Shown here: in pieces, positions 1 to 5,703 of the stretch
Layout: every line of letters begins with the position of its first letter
Position numbering within the stretch: position 1 is the stretch's first letter
NCBI GenBank assembly: GCA_025924775.1
Contig: JAICHS010000115.1
Location: 1-7,126 of the forward strand
DNA from: Rhodanobacteraceae bacterium
GTDB lineage: Bacteria > Pseudomonadota > Gammaproteobacteria > Xanthomonadales > Rhodanobacteraceae
DNA length: 7,126 bases
Direction: 5' to 3'
Translations under genes and position numbers: made by a program
The notes under the pieces: generated by a model
What the model saw: only the letters and a program-made list of their open reading frames with translations
What the model was told of the DNA's origin: nothing
Databases searched by the model: none

Positions 1-633
1 ACCGGTCTTCAGTCGGAAGTCGATGCGCTTCTGGTCGCATTCGATGGCCAGCATGCACGCGCCCGCCATCACCGCCGCCAGTGGCTGCGCGCCGCCCATG
101 CCGCCCAGGCCTGCCGTCAGCACCCAACGGCCTTTCAGGTTGCCGCCGTAGCTTTGCCGGCCCATTTCGGCGATGGTTTCGTAGGTGCCCTGGATGATGC
201 CCTGCGAGCCGATGTAGATCCACGAGCCGGCCGTCATCTGGCCGAACATCATCAGGCCCTTCTTGTCCAGCTCGTTGAAGTGTTCCCAGGTGGCCCAGTG
301 CGGCACGAGGTTGGAGTTGGCGATCAAGACGCGCGGCGCGTCCGTGGTGGTCTTGAACACGCCGACCGGCTTGCCGGACTGCACCAGCAGGGTTTCATCC
401 GGATTCAATTCGCGCAGGCTTTTCAGGATCGCATCGAAGCACTCCCAGTTGCGCGCGGCGCGACCGATGCCGCCGTACACCACCAGTTCGGCCGGGTTCT
501 CCGCCACCTCGGGGTCGAGGTTGTGCTGGATCATCCGGTAGGGCGCCTCGATCAGCCAGTTCTTGCAATGCAGCTCGGGACCGCGCGGCGGATGGATCAC
601 GCGCTTGGTGTCGATGCGGGTGGGCGCATTCAT
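1..633 (-). CDS. hutU: Urocanate hydratase (urocanase), N-terminal part, runs off the left edge
   Basis: Catalyses the second step of histidine degradation in the cytoplasm, converting urocanate to 4-imidazolone-5-propanoate with tightly bound NAD+ (known for the family). The window holds the first 211 codons of a family about 555 residues long; the frame is open to the edge. Visible hallmarks are YGGIGRAARNWECFD (about residues 53-67), LVQSGKPVGVF (83-93), ANSNLVPHWATWE (105-117), GQMTAGSWIYIGSQGIIQGT (131-150), and the start of the NAD-binding insert with its glycine-rich GLGGMGGAQP (175-184). The ATG at 633-631 has a GGAG ribosome binding site (minus strand, 643-640) six bases upstream and begins MNAPTRIDTKRVIHPPRGPE, as expected for the family. 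It is transcribed divergently from the methyltransferase gene. hutF, on the same strand at the other end of the window, acts further down the same pathway. Identification is very secure; the C-terminal half cannot be judged here. Confidence 0.97.
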   Translation of the reverse strand, partial: MNAPTRIDTKRVIHPPRGPELHCKNWLIEAPYRMIQHNLDPEVAENPAELVVYGGIGRAARNWECFDAILKSLRELNPDETLLVQSGKPVGVFKTTTDAPRVLIANSNLVPHWATWEHFNELDKKGLMMFGQMTAGSWIYIGSQGIIQGTYETIAEMGRQSYGGNLKGRWVLTAGLGGMGGAQPLAAVMAGACMLAIECDQKRIDFRLKTG

Positions 634-661
634 GGCGAACTCCAATCAAGGCAATCGGCGG

Positions 662-667
662 ATTATA
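662..667 (-). promoter_or_regulatory. hutU: Candidate -10 element for hutU
   Basis: Read on the minus strand this is a perfect TATAAT. It would place transcription initiation near position 655, about 22 bases before the hutU ATG. No good -35 lies 16-18 bases upstream (the best-placed hexamer reads ATCAGG), so the promoter would be weak or activator-dependent. The call rests on the hexamer and its placement only. I see no obvious palindrome that could be named as a hut repressor operator. Confidence 0.4.
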
Positions 668-669
668 GT
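664..669 (+). promoter_or_regulatory. Candidate -10 element for the methyltransferase gene
   Basis: TATAGT on the plus strand matches the -10 consensus at five of six positions. It would give a leader of about 30 bases before the ATG at 708. It shares four bases with the minus-strand TATAAT of hutU, so the two divergent promoters, if both are real, cannot be occupied at once. The correctly spaced upstream hexamer (641-646, TCCAAT) is a poor -35. This is inference from sequence only. Confidence 0.3.
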
Positions 670-707
670 CATGTGCCCCAAGGCCCTGATCCACAAAAGG
701 ATGCACG

Positions 708-1385
708 ATGGACACCGAATACTGGCTGCAACGCTGGCGCGAAGGGCGGACCGGCTGGCACCACACGGACGTGATGCCGTTGCTGGAGCAACACTGGCCC
801 GCGCTGGCCGTGCCCCGCGGCACCCGGGTGCTGGTGCCGCTGTGCGGCAAGTCGCTGGACATGCTGTGGCTTTCGCGCCAAGGCCTGGACGTGCTCGGGG
901 TGGACGTCTCGCCCGTCGCCATCGCCGCGTTTCTTGCGGAAAACGGGCTGCATGCACACACCCGCAGCGAGACCGACGGCACGCACCACGCCATCGACAA
1001 CCCGCCGGGCGGCGCCATCGAGATCATCAACGGCAACGCCTTCACGCTCGAGGCCGCCTCGCTTGCGGCCTGCGGCGCGTTCTACGACCGCGCGGCGATG
1101 ATCGCCCTGCCCGCGCCGCTGCGCGAACGTCTGGCGGGCGAGGTTTATGCGAAACTTCCGGCCCGCGCGCGCGGTCTGTTGATTACGCTGGATTACCCCG
1201 CGGGCGAAATGCAAGGCCCGCCCTTCAGCGTGGACGACGCCGAGGCGCACCGGTTGCTCGATGCACACTGGCGGATCAAGCAACTGGAACGCCGCGACAT
1301 CCTGGCCTCGCAACCGTCGTTCTCGGAACGCGGCGTGACCGCGTTGCACACGGCGGTGTATGGATTGGAACGGCGCCACGCATGA
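708..1385 (+). CDS. tpm: Thiopurine S-methyltransferase (TPMT family)
   Basis: A cytoplasmic SAM-dependent methyltransferase of 225 residues, close to the roughly 218 usual for bacterial TPMT. The family methylates thiopurines, and in bacteria it is linked to methylation of selenium and tellurium oxyanions; the true substrate here is unknown. Visible signatures are the N-terminal YWLQRWREGRTGWHH (residues 5-19), the SAM-site loop VLVPLCGKSLDMLWLSRQG (41-59), GVDVSPVAI (64-72), FYDRAAMIALP (125-135) and ITLDYPAGEMQGPPFSV (159-175). The acidic residue after strand 2, normally Glu in GVE, is Asp66 here, a conservative change. The ATG has an AAAAGGA ribosome binding site (696-702 region) about six bases upstream. 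The gene diverges from hutU and is followed 19 bp downstream by the thioredoxin/NHL gene on the same strand, so the two are probably co-transcribed. Confidence 0.94.
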   Translation: MDTEYWLQRWREGRTGWHHTDVMPLLEQHWPALAVPRGTRVLVPLCGKSLDMLWLSRQGLDVLGVDVSPVAIAAFLAENGLHAHTRSETDGTHHAIDNPPGGAIEIINGNAFTLEAASLAACGAFYDRAAMIALPAPLRERLAGEVYAKLPARARGLLITLDYPAGEMQGPPFSVDDAEAHRLLDAHWRIKQLERRDILASQPSFSERGVTALHTAVYGLERRHA

Positions 1386-1404
1386 CGCGCGCCCGGAGCG
1401 CAGC

Positions 1405-2922
1405 ATGAAACGCATTCTTTTGACGTTGCTCGCAGCCATCGTCGTGGCGGCCGGCGTGTTGACGATGGGTCTGCCGCGCGCGCAGGCCGGACGCGCGATG
1501 GCGTTTCCGGAGGGTCTGACGTGGTTCAACGTCGCGCGCCCCTTGACCCTGGCCGAGCTGCGCGGCCGCGCGGTGTTGCTGGACTTCTTCACGCCGGGCT
1601 GCATCAACTGCATCCACATGCTGCCCGACGAAAAGCAATTGGAAGAGCACTTCGGCACGCGGCTGGTCGTGATCGGCATCGATTCGCCCAAGTTCGCGGC
1701 GTCGAAAACCAAGGCCGGGCTGGAATCCTTCATCCAGCGCTACGACCTGCGGCACCCGATCGTGCTGGACCCGGACATGCAGATGTGGAACGCCTACGGC
1801 GTGCAGGCATGGCCGACGCTGGTGCTGCTGGGGCCGGATGGCAATGTTGCGCAAACCTTCATTGGCGAGCAGTCCTACGCGCAGCTAGCCGCGCCGGTGG
1901 CAGCCGCGCTGGCGGGCGCGCCGCCGGCGGCGAAATTGCCCAAGCTGCCGCTGCGGCCGCAGGCATTCCAGTCGCGCGCGCTGGCGACGCCCGCGGGCAT
2001 CGCGGTTTCGCCGACGCGGGTCGCAATCGCCGACACCGGCCACAACCGCATCGTGCTGACCGACCACGCCGGCAAGCTGGTCGCGGTCATCGGAACCGGC
2101 TGCGCGGGCGACGCGGACGGTGACTACGCGCATGCGGAATTCAACCGGCCGCACGGGCTCACCTTCCACGACGGTGACCTGTACGTCGCAGACACCGACA
2201 ACCAGCTGCTGCGGCGAATCGATCTCGCCAAACACACCGTCACGACAATCGCGGGCAACGGCCAGCGCGGATTTGCGGTGTCCGGCCGGTTTGCCGCGCG
2301 CTCGGCGGTCCTCAATTCACCATGGGACGTCGCCTGGAGCGGCAACGCGCTCTACGTTTCCATGGCCGGCGACCACCAGATCTGGCGTTACGACCCCGCC
2401 GGCAAGACGATCGGACCATGGGCCGGCACCGGCGAGGAAGGCTTGCGCGACGGCGCGCGCGACGCGGCGCAGTTTGCGCAGCCCAGCGGCTTGAGCGCGC
2501 ACGGCGACACCCTGTACGACGTCGATCCGGAATCATCCTCGGTGCGCGCGATCACGTTGCCGGATGGCAAGGTCGCCACCCTGGCCGGTCGCGGGTTGTT
2601 CGATTTCGGGATGCGTAATGGTTCGGCCGGTCACGCGCAGTTGCAACACCCGGAAGGCATCGCCTGGAACGCCGGCAGCCTGTATATCGCCGACACCTTC
2701 AACAACGCACTGCGCAAGCTCGACCTTACTTCGCACGAAGTCGGCACCGTCGCGGCCCTGCTCGACCGCCCGCTTGCCGTTGCCGCGCTGGCGCCCGACA
2801 CGCTGCTGGTGGCCGAAGGCGACGGCAATCGCATTGATGCCATTCACCTGCCCGACGGCAAGGTCGCGCCGTGGCCGATCGCCGGGCTCGCGATGCCATC
2901 GACGACGGCCTGCCATCGCTAA
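1405..2922 (+). CDS. Exported thioredoxin-like protein with NHL-repeat propeller (NHLRC2-like)
   Basis: A 505-residue protein with an apparent Sec signal peptide: KR, then a hydrophobic run, with a likely cut after AQA at residue 28. A thioredoxin/TlpA-like domain covers about residues 35-170. It has the redox pair C66-I-N-C69 in TPGCINCIHMLP and the cis-proline motif WPT at 136-138. A C-terminal beta-propeller follows, for which I count six NHL-type blades starting near residues 195, 248, 305, 359, 415 and 455, each with a pattern like GLxxxxxxLYVADxxNxxLRR. The order and the CINC active site match animal NHLRC2 and its bacterial relatives, whose substrate is poorly known. The ATG at 1405 has GGAG (1395-1398) six bases upstream and begins a good signal peptide. 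The in-frame ATG at 1360 would overlap tpm and spoil that signal. The gene lies 19 bp after tpm and meets the MFS gene tail to tail. A periplasmic thiol role is inferred. Confidence 0.9.
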   Translation: MKRILLTLLAAIVVAAGVLTMGLPRAQAGRAMAFPEGLTWFNVARPLTLAELRGRAVLLDFFTPGCINCIHMLPDEKQLEEHFGTRLVVIGIDSPKFAASKTKAGLESFIQRYDLRHPIVLDPDMQMWNAYGVQAWPTLVLLGPDGNVAQTFIGEQSYAQLAAPVAAALAGAPPAAKLPKLPLRPQAFQSRALATPAGIAVSPTRVAIADTGHNRIVLTDHAGKLVAVIGTGCAGDADGDYAHAEFNRPHGLTFHDGDLYVADTDNQLLRRIDLAKHTVTTIAGNGQRGFAVSGRFAARSAVLNSPWDVAWSGNALYVSMAGDHQIWRYDPAGKTIGPWAGTGEEGLRDGARDAAQFAQPSGLSAHGDTLYDVDPESSSVRAITLPDGKVATLAGRGLFDFGMRNGSAGHAQLQHPEGIAWNAGSLYIADTFNNALRKLDLTSHEVGTVAALLDRPLAVAALAPDTLLVAEGDGNRIDAIHLPDGKVAPWPIAGLAMPSTTACHR

Positions 2923-4190
2923 GGCATCGCACCGCGGCTCATCGGCGTCGGCGGCGTCGCGGTGTTCTGCGGCAACGGTGGCAGTCGATACAGGCCCAGC
3001 GCGATCACCAGCCCAACCAGCGCCATCGCGCCGACAAACGCCACCACGCCGTTCCAGCCGTGCGCGGCATAGAACAAGCCGCCGCAGGCGCCTGCGATGC
3101 TGGAGCCCATGTAGTAACAGAACAGATACAGCGACGAGGCGTGGGCCTTGGCCGTGCCAGCGCGGCGTCCCACCCAGCTGCTGACCACCGAATGGCCGCC
3201 GAAGAAACCGAAGGTCAGCACCACCACGCCCAGCAGCACGGCCCACAACGGCATCAGCAGCGTCAGCAAGGTGCCGACCAGGATCAGCGCCAGCACCGAC
3301 CACAGTACTTTGCGCCGCCCGAGCTTGCCGGCCAGATGCCCGACCCACGGCGAGCTGAAGGTGCCGATCAAATAAACGATGAAGATTGCGCCCACCACGG
3401 CCTGGCTGAGGTTGTACGGCGGCGCCAGCAGACGATAGCCGATGTAGTTGTAGACGGTGACGAACGCGCCGAGCAGCAGGAACCCCTCCGCGAACAGCCA
3501 CGGCAGGCCGCGGTCGTGGAAGATCACGCCGAAACGCGCACCCAGCGCCCGCGCGCTCAGCCGTTGCCGTTTGAAATGCCGCGACGGCGGCAACAGCTTC
3601 CAGAAGGTCAGCGCGCAAGCCAGTCCGACCACGGCGACCACGACGACGCCCGTGCGCCAGCCCGCATAGTCGGTCAGCACGCCGGTGATCAGGCGCCCAC
3701 TCATGCCGCCGATCGCGTTGCCGCTGATGTACAAGCCCATGCCCAGGCCGATCGAGGCGTTGTCCATTTCTTCGGCAAGGTAGGTCATCGCGACGGCGGG
3801 CAGGCCTGCGAGCGCGAGCCCCAGCAATGCGCGCACGGTCAGGAACGAGATCCAGTTCGGCATCCATACCGACAGCAAGGTCAATACCGCCGATGACAGC
3901 AGCGAGCCGACCATGATCGGCTTGCGTCCCCAGGCATCGGAAACCGCGCCCGCGAACAGCATGCCGAACGCCAGCACGCCCGTGGTCAGCGACAGCGACA
4001 GCGCGCTGACCGCCTCGTTCACGCCGTAGTCGCGGGTGAACTCCGGCAGCAGCGGCTGCACGCAATACAACAGGCCGAAGGTCGCGAACCCGGCCGCGAA
4101 CAGCGCAAGATTGATCCGGTGGAAGGCCGGCGTGCCGTGGTGGACGAATGGATTGGCATCTTCGACGGCGCGCGCGGCAAGCTCGGTCAT
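2919..4190 (-). CDS. ynfM: MFS transporter, YnfM family
   Basis: A 423-residue inner-membrane protein with the hydrophobic pattern of a 12-helix major facilitator. It closely resembles E. coli YnfM as I remember it: GTPAFHRINLALFAAGFATF (residues 19-38), LLYCVQPLLPE (40-50), motif A GAVSDAWGRKPIM (81-93), MGLYISGNAIGGMSGRLI (151-168), DRGLPWLFAEGFLL (226-239), NYIGYRLL (248-255) and ASSLYLFCYYMGSSIAG (351-367). YnfM is annotated as a probable proton-driven exporter of small molecules or drugs; the substrate is not defined. The start is the ATG at 4190-4188. An in-frame TGA lies two codons upstream, so no longer form is possible. Its ribosome binding site is poor (a GAGG only one base from the ATG), so expression may be low. 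It diverges from the dehydrogenase remnant and its TAG overlaps the TAA of the thioredoxin/NHL gene. The family call is firm; orthology to ynfM is likely. Confidence 0.92.
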   Translation of the reverse strand: MTELAARAVEDANPFVHHGTPAFHRINLALFAAGFATFGLLYCVQPLLPEFTRDYGVNEAVSALSLSLTTGVLAFGMLFAGAVSDAWGRKPIMVGSLLSSAVLTLLSVWMPNWISFLTVRALLGLALAGLPAVAMTYLAEEMDNASIGLGMGLYISGNAIGGMSGRLITGVLTDYAGWRTGVVVVAVVGLACALTFWKLLPPSRHFKRQRLSARALGARFGVIFHDRGLPWLFAEGFLLLGAFVTVYNYIGYRLLAPPYNLSQAVVGAIFIVYLIGTFSSPWVGHLAGKLGRRKVLWSVLALILVGTLLTLLMPLWAVLLGVVVLTFGFFGGHSVVSSWVGRRAGTAKAHASSLYLFCYYMGSSIAGACGGLFYAAHGWNGVVAFVGAMALVGLVIALGLYRLPPLPQNTATPPTPMSRGAMP

Positions 4191-4276
4191 GCCTCATGAT
4201 AACGGCGCGCCACGCGGACTCGGCCGCGCCGCAAGCGGAGTGGCCTGCGTGGATCGGGCAAGCGGCGAGGCATCCG

Positions 4277-4438
4277 ATGGATCTGCAATTGCAGGGCAAG
4301 CGCGTGCTGGTGACCGGCTCCACCGTTGGCATCGGCTTGGCCACGGCGCTGCGGTCTGCGCGCGAGGGCGCCAACGTGGTGGTCAATGGCCGCACGCAGG
4401 CGCGCGTGGACGGCGGCGTGGTGCGCTCGGTGTTGTGA
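4277..4438 (+). pseudogene. Collapsed short-chain dehydrogenase/reductase: N-terminus fused in frame to C-terminal tail
   Basis: The 53-codon frame starts like a classical SDR: MDLQLQGKRVLVTGSTVGIG, with the TGxxxGIG nucleotide-binding glycines at residues 13-20, then GANVVVNGRTQAR (31-43). It ends at once with VDGGVVRSVL, which I recognise as the typical SDR C-terminus (VDGGxxRS). About 200 residues are missing, including the NAG strand and the Ser-Tyr-Lys catalytic region, so it cannot be an enzyme. The join falls at Arg-Val-Asp (codons 43-45, 4403-4411), a tripeptide plausible in both the N-terminal NGRTxARVD and the C-terminal LRVDGG. This suggests a deletion between short direct repeats. 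The ribosome binding site GAGG (4267-4270, six bases from the ATG) is intact, so a short peptide may still be made. It lies 86 bp from the divergent MFS gene. An assembly collapse is the main alternative. Confidence 0.8.
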
Positions 4439-4574
4439 CGCAGCCGCGTTGACGCCACGGCGTGCGCAGTTCAGGATGCGGCGGATGGCCCGACTGCGCG
4501 CCATGCCTGGCGCCAAGTACGTTTCGCCAATCCGTTGCACACACCTTGACCTCCAACGTCACAAGGATCCCTCG

Positions 4575-5048
4575 ATGCGCAAACTCCTGACCCGCACGAC
4601 CGTGCTTGCCGCCGCGCTCGCGTGTTCACCGCTGCTGCTTGCCGCCTCCCCGCAACAGAAGGCCGCACCGGCCAGTTCTGCGGCCACGGCCAACGCCCGC
4701 CCCAGCCTGTCCGACGAGTTGGGCCTGACCGCCACGCAACGCACCAGCGTGCAGCAGCTGATGCAGCAGAACCTCGAGCAGGCGCGGCCGCAAATCCAGG
4801 CACTGCGCCAGAAGGCGCTCGCGTTCGAGCAGGCGACGCCTGGCACCAGCCAGTTCCAGACCGCCACCAACGACCTGGCCCAGGCAGAATCCACCGCCGC
4901 ACACGACCAGGTGCTGCGCCAGGCCGACGTGCGCACCAAGGTCTACAACCTGCTGACCCCCGAACAGCGCACCAAGCTGGCCAACCTGGTGCGCCAGCGC
5001 CAGCAGCAGATGCAGCAACGCCAGGCGGCCCCGCCCGCGTCGCACTGA
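4575..5048 (+). CDS. Periplasmic Spy/CpxP-like LTxxQ protein (first of a tandem pair)
   Basis: A 157-residue exported protein. The signal peptide (MRKLLTRTTV, then an Ala/Leu-rich core) is probably cut near LLAA-S (residue 24). A cysteine at 17 follows ALA, but the residue at -3 is Ala, so a lipoprotein is less likely. The mature part is almost all charged/Gln-rich helix with two LTxxQ motifs, LTATQ (51-55) and LTPEQ (127-131), the mark of the Spy/CpxP family. Known members are helical, cradle-like ATP-independent chaperones or signalling inhibitors in the periplasm. Between the motifs the protein aligns without gaps to the next gene. The start ATG has AAGGA (4563-4567) seven bases upstream and opens a good signal; earlier in-frame codons overlap the dehydrogenase remnant and look non-coding. 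No promoter was recognised in the 136 bp before it. The family is clear; the exact role is unknown. Confidence 0.85.
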   Translation: MRKLLTRTTVLAAALACSPLLLAASPQQKAAPASSAATANARPSLSDELGLTATQRTSVQQLMQQNLEQARPQIQALRQKALAFEQATPGTSQFQTATNDLAQAESTAAHDQVLRQADVRTKVYNLLTPEQRTKLANLVRQRQQQMQQRQAAPPASH

Positions 5049-5198
5049 CGCGGCATTAACTGCGCGCGAAGGTGCAACCACAAGCTGAACGCGGCCCGAG
5101 TGCAGGTCGCGTTTGGCCGTATTAAGGCAGCCGGCGGGTCAACGGTCCCGCGAGGATGCGCGTTGATCGGGTACCGCAACCGAAACAGGAGCACCCCG

Positions 5199-5696
5199 AT
5201 GCGCAAGACCTACCTTTTCGCCGCGATCCTCGTGACCGCCCTTGGCTGCACGCCACTGGCGTTTGCGCAACCCGGCGCGGACGGCCACGGCTGGCACGGC
5301 CACCATGGCATGGCCATGGGCGGGCACACGTACGCCAAGTTGAACCTCACGGACGTCCAGCGCGACCAGATCAAGCAACTGAGACAGCAAAGCTTCGCGC
5401 AGGCCAAGCCGCAGAGGCAGCAGTTGCACCAAGCCCGCCAGGCGTACGACACGGCGACGCCCGGCACGTCGGCATACCAGACCGCCGCCAGCAACCTGGG
5501 CGAGGCCGAAGCGGACGCCGCGCGCACCCGCACCGCCAACCGCGCCGACCTGCGCGCGCAGATCTACCAGGTGCTGACGCCCACGCAGCGCAGCCAACTC
5601 GCCGACCTGCACGCCCAGCGCCAGGAACGCCGGCAGCAGTGGCAGGAGTTCCGGCAGCAACACCCGCTACCGCAATCGTCGGCGGTGACGCAATGA
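5199..5696 (+). CDS. Periplasmic Spy/CpxP-like LTxxQ protein with His-rich segment (second of the pair)
   Basis: A 165-residue exported protein. The signal peptide is probably cut after AFA (residue 23). The mature protein begins with a His/Gly/Met-rich stretch (about residues 29-43, six histidines) that could bind metal such as copper, nickel or zinc; that role is inference. The helical domain has LTxxQ motifs LTDVQ (50-54) and LTPTQ (126-130), with the same 76-residue spacing as the upstream paralogue. About half of the positions between and around the motifs are identical, including ATPGTS, QTA and ADxR. The upstream copy lacks the His-rich segment. AGGAG (5187-5191) lies seven bases before the ATG. 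The 150 bp between the copies leaves room for a separate promoter, but none is convincing. The lipoprotein gene begins seven bases after the stop, which suggests coupling. Spy-like chaperone and metal-resistance regulator of the CnrX/ZraP type are the two candidate roles. Confidence 0.86.
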   Translation: MRKTYLFAAILVTALGCTPLAFAQPGADGHGWHGHHGMAMGGHTYAKLNLTDVQRDQIKQLRQQSFAQAKPQRQQLHQARQAYDTATPGTSAYQTAASNLGEAEADAARTRTANRADLRAQIYQVLTPTQRSQLADLHAQRQERRQQWQEFRQQHPLPQSSAVTQ

Positions 5697-5703
5697 TCGC
5701 TGC

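Noticed and set aside
154..774. Plus-strand open frame of 206 codons opposite hutU
   Set aside because: It is antisense to conserved urocanase sequence and extends into tpm in another frame; it has no family features.
1360..1404. Longer start for the Trx-NHL protein at the in-frame ATG 1360
   Set aside because: It would overlap tpm by 26 bases and put a charged 15-residue extension before an otherwise normal signal peptide. The ATG at 1405 has a well-placed GGAG.
669..1733. Minus-strand open frame of 354 codons opposite tpm and the Trx-NHL gene
   Set aside because: It is antisense to two confidently identified proteins, and its translation shows no known motif.
2871..3896. Plus-strand open frame of 341 codons antisense to the MFS gene
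   Set aside because: The product is Gln/Arg/His-rich with no recognisable fold. Long antisense frames are expected in DNA this GC-rich.
4148..4276. Upstream in-frame extension of the SDR remnant to ATG 4148
   Set aside because: The extension is antisense to the MFS N-terminus and has no SDR character. The ATG at 4277 has a proper ribosome binding site and starts with the usual SDR sequence.
2533..4458. Long minus-strand open frame (641 codons) across the MFS gene
   Set aside because: It is a shadow frame. Its translation is Arg/Ala-rich low-complexity without domain signatures, while the overlapping frame 2919-4190 encodes a clear YnfM-like transporter.
5120..5125. TATTAA as a -10 for the second Spy-like gene
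   Set aside because: No acceptable -35 lies at the right distance and the hexamer match is modest, so it is not listed as a promoter.
5134..5151. Inverted repeat GCGGG...CCCGC between the two Spy-like genes as a terminator
   Set aside because: The stem is only five base pairs with no T-tract after it, no better than chance in GC-rich sequence.
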